Below, in pieces: positions 4,495 through 7,379 of a DNA stretch of 7,379 nt. A program made the translations under genes and the position numbers. The stretch is from Alphaproteobacteria bacterium (GTDB taxonomy: Bacteria; Pseudomonadota; Alphaproteobacteria; SP197), in NCBI GenBank assembly GCA_022822575.1, contig JAJEBJ010000378.1, forward strand, positions 1 through 7,379, read 5' to 3'. The notes under the pieces are model-generated. The model was not told the DNA's origin and made no database searches. It was given only the letters and a program-made list of their open reading frames with translations. How positions within the stretch are numbered: the stretch's first letter is position 1; each line of letters opens with the position of its first letter.

Positions 4495-6966
4495 ATGAGA
4501 GAGCTGTTTCGCCTGTTTCCTGTCATCATCATTCTTGCGGCGTCATTGGCGAACGCTGGATCCCTTGCCCCTTCCGCGCGGGTCATCACGGAACGCGACC
4601 GCGATTTTCTGGAGCGGTCCGGCGCCCAGACTCTCGAAGAATTGCTGGATACCGGCATCGTTCGCTACTTCTTCACCGGAGGCGAGCCTTTGCTGGTGCT
4701 GGTGAACGGACGGCCATACGCCTCGACCGCCAGTGACCTCGATACCCTGCCGCTCTCGGCCATCGAGCGGCTCGAGCTTCTGAGCGGCGACGGCCTCGGC
4801 ACACTCGGCGGCAGCGCAGTGCGCGGCGCCATCAATGTTGTCCTGCGCAACACCCTGGACGGCTTCGAGACCCGGGCGCTCACACGCATGCCGAGCCGGG
4901 AGGGCGGTGACGGCTGGCAGGGCAGCGCGTTCTGGGGTGGCGCCTTCGGGGAGGGGCGCATCACTGTCGGCGTGGACGCCCTCAGACGCCAGGAGATTCC
5001 GGCACGCGCCCGTGAACACAGCCGTTCTGTCTGGCAGCCGGGTGGTTCGTTCAGCGAGTCGAGAAATGTCAGCGTTGGCGGCAACACCCTCTGGGTCGTT
5101 CAACTCGATGATGAGGAAGAGGTCACGGGCGTCAGATCGATCGCACTGGGCGAGTGCGATCCCGCGGCGGGCTATGCCGGTCCGCTCGGCAATCCGCCGG
5201 GAATCCGGAATGGAGACAAGGGTTGTGGCTTCGCATACGGCGACATCATGTGGAACACGAGCCGGTCTGAACAGGACACGACTATTGTGGACCTTGAGCA
5301 TCCGATCGGCGAACGGAGCACGCTTCACCTGTCGGCGAACATCGGTCAGGGCGGCTGGTCCTCCCGCTATGCTCCTCCGGTCGGCACCTTCTCCTTTAGC
5401 CCGACCCAGGACATCATTGACGAGATCAACAACACGGCCGGCGCCACGATTGCGGACGATGACGATGCCCTCGCCGTGGCGCACCGATTTGTCGGACACG
5501 GAAACCGCGACTGGCATACCGATTATGACGAGTACGACGTCTCCGTGGGCATCGAGGGACAATTCTCTGCAGACCTTGGCTACAGCGCGCGTGTTGACGC
5601 CTACCGGCTCGACGGATCGCTGTCCGGCACGACATTCGTTCATGTCGACAGGATCAGGGAGGAGATTCGGGAAGGGCGCTACAATCTCGTGAATCCGTTC
5701 TCGGATGCGCCGGCGCACCGGCAAGCCATCGCGGACAGCAGCCTCAGCGAAGAGATTGATTTCGGAGCAAACGTCCTGAGTACCCGGCTGGCACTGGAAG
5801 GGAGCGCGGTCGCACCCGGAGACCGCAAGGTGGCATGGACGGCGGGTTTCGAAGCGGCCCGGGCGAAAGCTCACTCCCTTCTGCGCTTCCTGGACGGCGA
5901 TGGCGAGGCCCACGACGTCACCAGGGTCCTCGGCTCCGGCGGGGTGAGTTATGCCGGCGAGCGCAAGGCTCTTGGGGTGTTCGCGGAAGCGCTGGTGTCG
6001 CTTGCCGAGACCGTGGACATCAGGGTCGTCGGCCGCGGTGACGAATACGACGACATCGGCAACCTGAGATCTTGGGGCCTTGTGGCCGAGTACCGGCCAC
6101 ACGAGATCCTTGCGCTGCGGAGTTCCTTGCGCACAGCGCAAAGAGTTCCCTCGATGTCCCAGCTATACAGTACAGAAGATCAGGACCATCCCTATATCAC
6201 GTGTGATCCCGGAGGCGGGCCCCCGCCGCGCACCTGTCCGAGCCCCAACGCCAGGCAGGTGACCCGGTACACCACGGGGAATCCGCAACTCGACCCCTCC
6301 GAGACGGAGAGGTTTGCCGTCGGCGCCGAGGTCCGCAAGCACCCGTACTTCGTGAGCGTGGAGTGGTACCGGCAGTCGCACTCGGATCTCGTGGGCCAGA
6401 ACACTGCCAATTGGGCCATGCAGAACCTGCCCGAGTGCCCACCCGGCGTGTTCTCGAACTGCATCAGCCGCACCGGCGGCGACATCACGATCCATGACAG
6501 CTATGCGAACATCATGGAGACCGAGATCTCCGGCATCACGACCCGGTATGCCGCAACCTTACCAACGGATTGGGGTGAAATCGGGATGAGTGGCGCATGG
6601 CGGCACGTGATCAACGCGGACCTTTACATCGCGGGCAACAAGGAGCGGTACGTCATCTCCAGGGACATGGCCCGAGTCCGGTTGATGGCCCGCCACGGCA
6701 ACCTGACGGCCATGTGGACCGCCAACTACCGTGCCGCCTTTGGCAACCAGGCGGGCACAGGTAAGTTCCAGTCCTGGACCGGCCACGACGCAGTCCTCGA
6801 CTGGAAGGATCCTCTGGGGCTGACGGGCGCACGGCTTGCCGCCGGCGTCTTCAATCTCACCGATGCCGGGCTGACCGTCGACACGGCCAATCCCAGCAGC
6901 ATCGACGGACCCACTGCAGCCGGCTGGGGCCGGACCTATTTCCTCACACTCAACATGCGCTTTTGA
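4495..6966 (+). CDS. TonB-dependent outer-membrane receptor with compact plug domain
   Basis: The 823-residue protein starts at the ATG at 4495, with GGAG 7 nt upstream and a good signal peptide (MRELFRLFPVIIILAASLANA, cleavage after A21). The longer in-frame start at 4363 would put 44 polar residues before it and falls in the candidate promoter. A plug-like domain follows at about 27-118: VITERDRDFLERSGAQTLEE, LVLVNGRPY (67-75), and IERLELL then GSAVRGAINVVLR (90-118). The rest is a 22-strand-type barrel with family hallmarks GNPQLDPSETERF (595-607) and C-terminal GRTYFLTLNMRF, the aromatic beta-signal for BAM insertion. Extracellular-loop cysteine pairs are likely (ECDP...KGCG; TCDP...RTCP; PECPPG...SNC). 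Such receptors import siderophores, cobalamin, sugars or other scarce ligands using TonB energy. No TonB box is visible and the plug is short. The ligand is unknown. Confidence 0.92.
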   Translation: MRELFRLFPVIIILAASLANAGSLAPSARVITERDRDFLERSGAQTLEELLDTGIVRYFFTGGEPLLVLVNGRPYASTASDLDTLPLSAIERLELLSGDGLGTLGGSAVRGAINVVLRNTLDGFETRALTRMPSREGGDGWQGSAFWGGAFGEGRITVGVDALRRQEIPARAREHSRSVWQPGGSFSESRNVSVGGNTLWVVQLDDEEEVTGVRSIALGECDPAAGYAGPLGNPPGIRNGDKGCGFAYGDIMWNTSRSEQDTTIVDLEHPIGERSTLHLSANIGQGGWSSRYAPPVGTFSFSPTQDIIDEINNTAGATIADDDDALAVAHRFVGHGNRDWHTDYDEYDVSVGIEGQFSADLGYSARVDAYRLDGSLSGTTFVHVDRIREEIREGRYNLVNPFSDAPAHRQAIADSSLSEEIDFGANVLSTRLALEGSAVAPGDRKVAWTAGFEAARAKAHSLLRFLDGDGEAHDVTRVLGSGGVSYAGERKALGVFAEALVSLAETVDIRVVGRGDEYDDIGNLRSWGLVAEYRPHEILALRSSLRTAQRVPSMSQLYSTEDQDHPYITCDPGGGPPPRTCPSPNARQVTRYTTGNPQLDPSETERFAVGAEVRKHPYFVSVEWYRQSHSDLVGQNTANWAMQNLPECPPGVFSNCISRTGGDITIHDSYANIMETEISGITTRYAATLPTDWGEIGMSGAWRHVINADLYIAGNKERYVISRDMARVRLMARHGNLTAMWTANYRAAFGNQAGTGKFQSWTGHDAVLDWKDPLGLTGARLAAGVFNLTDAGLTVDTANPSSIDGPTAAGWGRTYFLTLNMRF

Positions 6967-7155
6967 ACCCATCACTGCCATGTTCCGGCAGCGGGAAGCA
7001 CAGTTGGTTGAACGTTTCCTGCCTGAGAAGGAGTGCGGTTGGACCATCCCATTGCACCAGAGGCCCCGTGTTGCCCCGTTCTCCTGGCAGACGTCGACAG
7101 GGAACACGTGATGTCATGACAATTTCCGCTTCCGATCGCCTGATGATGCTTGCCT

Positions 7156-7174
7156 GCAGTGTCAATGGCACTGC
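7156..7174. repeat. Perfect 6-bp inverted repeat GCAGTG-N7-CACTGC
   Basis: GCAGTG (7156-7161) and CACTGC (7169-7174) surround TCAATGG. It is about 170-185 nt before the possible gene start at 7342 and could be an operator or RNA hairpin. No T-run follows. Confidence 0.3.
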
Positions 7175-7292
7175 CGGGCGTGCCGAATCCCAGGATACCA
7201 CCGCCGGGCTTGCGAACCATGACCGTGCCACAAAGCCTCCGGCAGGCAGCTTTCAGCGAGGGCGCGATGAAGGATCACTGCGACATGGTCTG

Positions 7293-7354
7293 ATCCGGTC
7301 TTGCGGACCCTTCGGTTGTGGCAGGCTGTGAAGGCGGCGTCGTGACCGCAAGAA
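7293..7354 (+). repeat. Right copy of the 62-nt imperfect direct repeat (partner at 4131-4192)
   Basis: It is identical at 46 of 62 ungapped positions to the left copy. It includes GCGGACCCTTCG, GGCAGGCT, the Shine-Dalgarno-like GAAGG (7330-7334) and the GTG at 7342. Similarity fades after about the fifth codon. The window ends at 7379, so its full extent cannot be seen. Confidence 0.7.
7309..7334 (+). promoter_or_regulatory. Possible hairpin pairing with the GAAGG ribosome-binding site (right copy)
   Basis: CCTTC (7309-7313) is perfectly complementary to GAAGG (7330-7334) around a 16-nt loop, and GAAGG sits 7 nt before the GTG at 7342. A small upstream stem GGTC/GACC (7297-7300 with 7306-7309) shares one base with it, so the two could compete. 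Confidence 0.4.
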
Positions 7355-7379
7355 CTCTCCTCATCATTGGCCACGTTCC
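7342..7379 (+). CDS. Possible gene start cut by the right edge (unidentified)
   Basis: GTG at 7342 follows GAAGG by 7 nt and opens the frame VTARTLLIIGHV, which runs off the window. The TLLIIGHV run looks like a first buried beta-strand of a Rossmann or flavodoxin-like fold, but twelve residues do not identify a family. Confidence 0.35.
   Translation, partial: MTARTLLIIGHV

Larger units (their letters stand above)
6967..7341. other. 375-nt non-coding stretch downstream of the receptor gene
   Basis: No convincing gene is seen. Open frames on either strand are low-complexity Arg/Ser/Gly/Pro-rich products without family motifs. It holds a weak stem after the receptor stop (CTGCC 6975-6979 with GGCAG 6987-6991, no T-run), an inverted repeat at 7156-7174, and the start of the right repeat copy at 7293. 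Confidence 0.5.

Noticed and set aside
4543..6141. Long minus-strand open frame (532 codons) inside the receptor gene
   Set aside because: It is fully antisense to a well-supported receptor with signal peptide and conserved motifs. Its product shows no family motif. Long antisense frames are common in GC-rich genes.
6559..7107. Minus-strand frame of 182 codons crossing the receptor 3' end
   Set aside because: Most of it is antisense to the receptor barrel, and the remainder is low-complexity without motifs.
7112..7121. Perfect 10-bp palindrome TGTCATGACA
   Set aside because: Several 10-bp palindromes are expected by chance in a window of this size, and no promoter or gene start is next to it.
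7281..7295. Remnant of a second dioxygenase start on the minus strand at the right repeat
   Set aside because: Some similarity to the region around 4109-4130 exists only with gaps, and the frame stops after three codons. It is too weak to claim.
6963..7331. Plus-strand frame of 122 codons after the receptor
   Set aside because: Its TTG start overlaps the receptor stop without a ribosome-binding site. The product is Arg/Ser/Gly/Pro-rich with no family signature.

Overview
The window is GC-rich, tightly packed bacterial DNA. It holds an outer-membrane TonB-dependent receptor with a signal peptide and a C-terminal phenylalanine, so the host is Gram-negative. The gene families present (class II histone-deacetylase-like amidohydrolase, gamma-butyrobetaine-hydroxylase-like dioxygenase, Excalibur-type nuclease) fit a Pseudomonadota member, perhaps an alphaproteobacterium. 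No genus can be named from the sequence. There are no insertion sequences, CRISPR arrays or phage genes.

Layout from the left. (1) The 3' part of a secreted-type thermonuclease gene on the + strand, ending with a calcium-binding EF-hand/Excalibur tail, converges across a 26-nt gap on the next block. (2) A block of four minus-strand genes is read from 4123 leftward: a gamma-butyrobetaine-hydroxylase-like Fe(II)/2-oxoglutarate dioxygenase, a complete tRNA-Leu(UAA) with encoded CCA, an APH-family small-molecule kinase and a class II HDAC-like amidohydrolase. Gaps are 45, 16 and 26 nt, so they may form one transcript that includes the tRNA. (3) A 371-nt divergent intergenic region carries a candidate promoter with two overlapping palindromes, a small Cys/Arg-rich ORF and one copy of an approximately 62-nt repeat. 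(4) A TonB-dependent receptor gene runs on the + strand (4495-6966). (5) A 375-nt non-coding stretch leads to the second repeat copy and a possible gene start cut off by the right edge.

How the genes may work together (inference): a dioxygenase that hydroxylates, a kinase that could phosphorylate an alcohol, and a zinc amidohydrolase that removes acyl groups from amines would suit processing of an N-acylated or quaternary amine related to lysine, carnitine or polyamines. The divergent receptor could import such a compound. The substrate cannot be read from the sequence.

The least expected observation is the repeat at 4131-4192 and 7293-7354 (46 of 62 positions identical, ungapped). In both copies it ends just past an ATG/GTG start codon. 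In both, a CCTTC segment can pair with the Shine-Dalgarno sequence (GAGGG or GAAGG), and the one difference within the stem keeps pairing as U-A or U-G. This looks like a duplicated leader that hides a ribosome-binding site. Other oddities are a receptor with no room for a TonB box, a dioxygenase whose N-terminal zinc cysteines are replaced, and a kinase gene starting 16 nt after a tRNA without a visible Shine-Dalgarno sequence.
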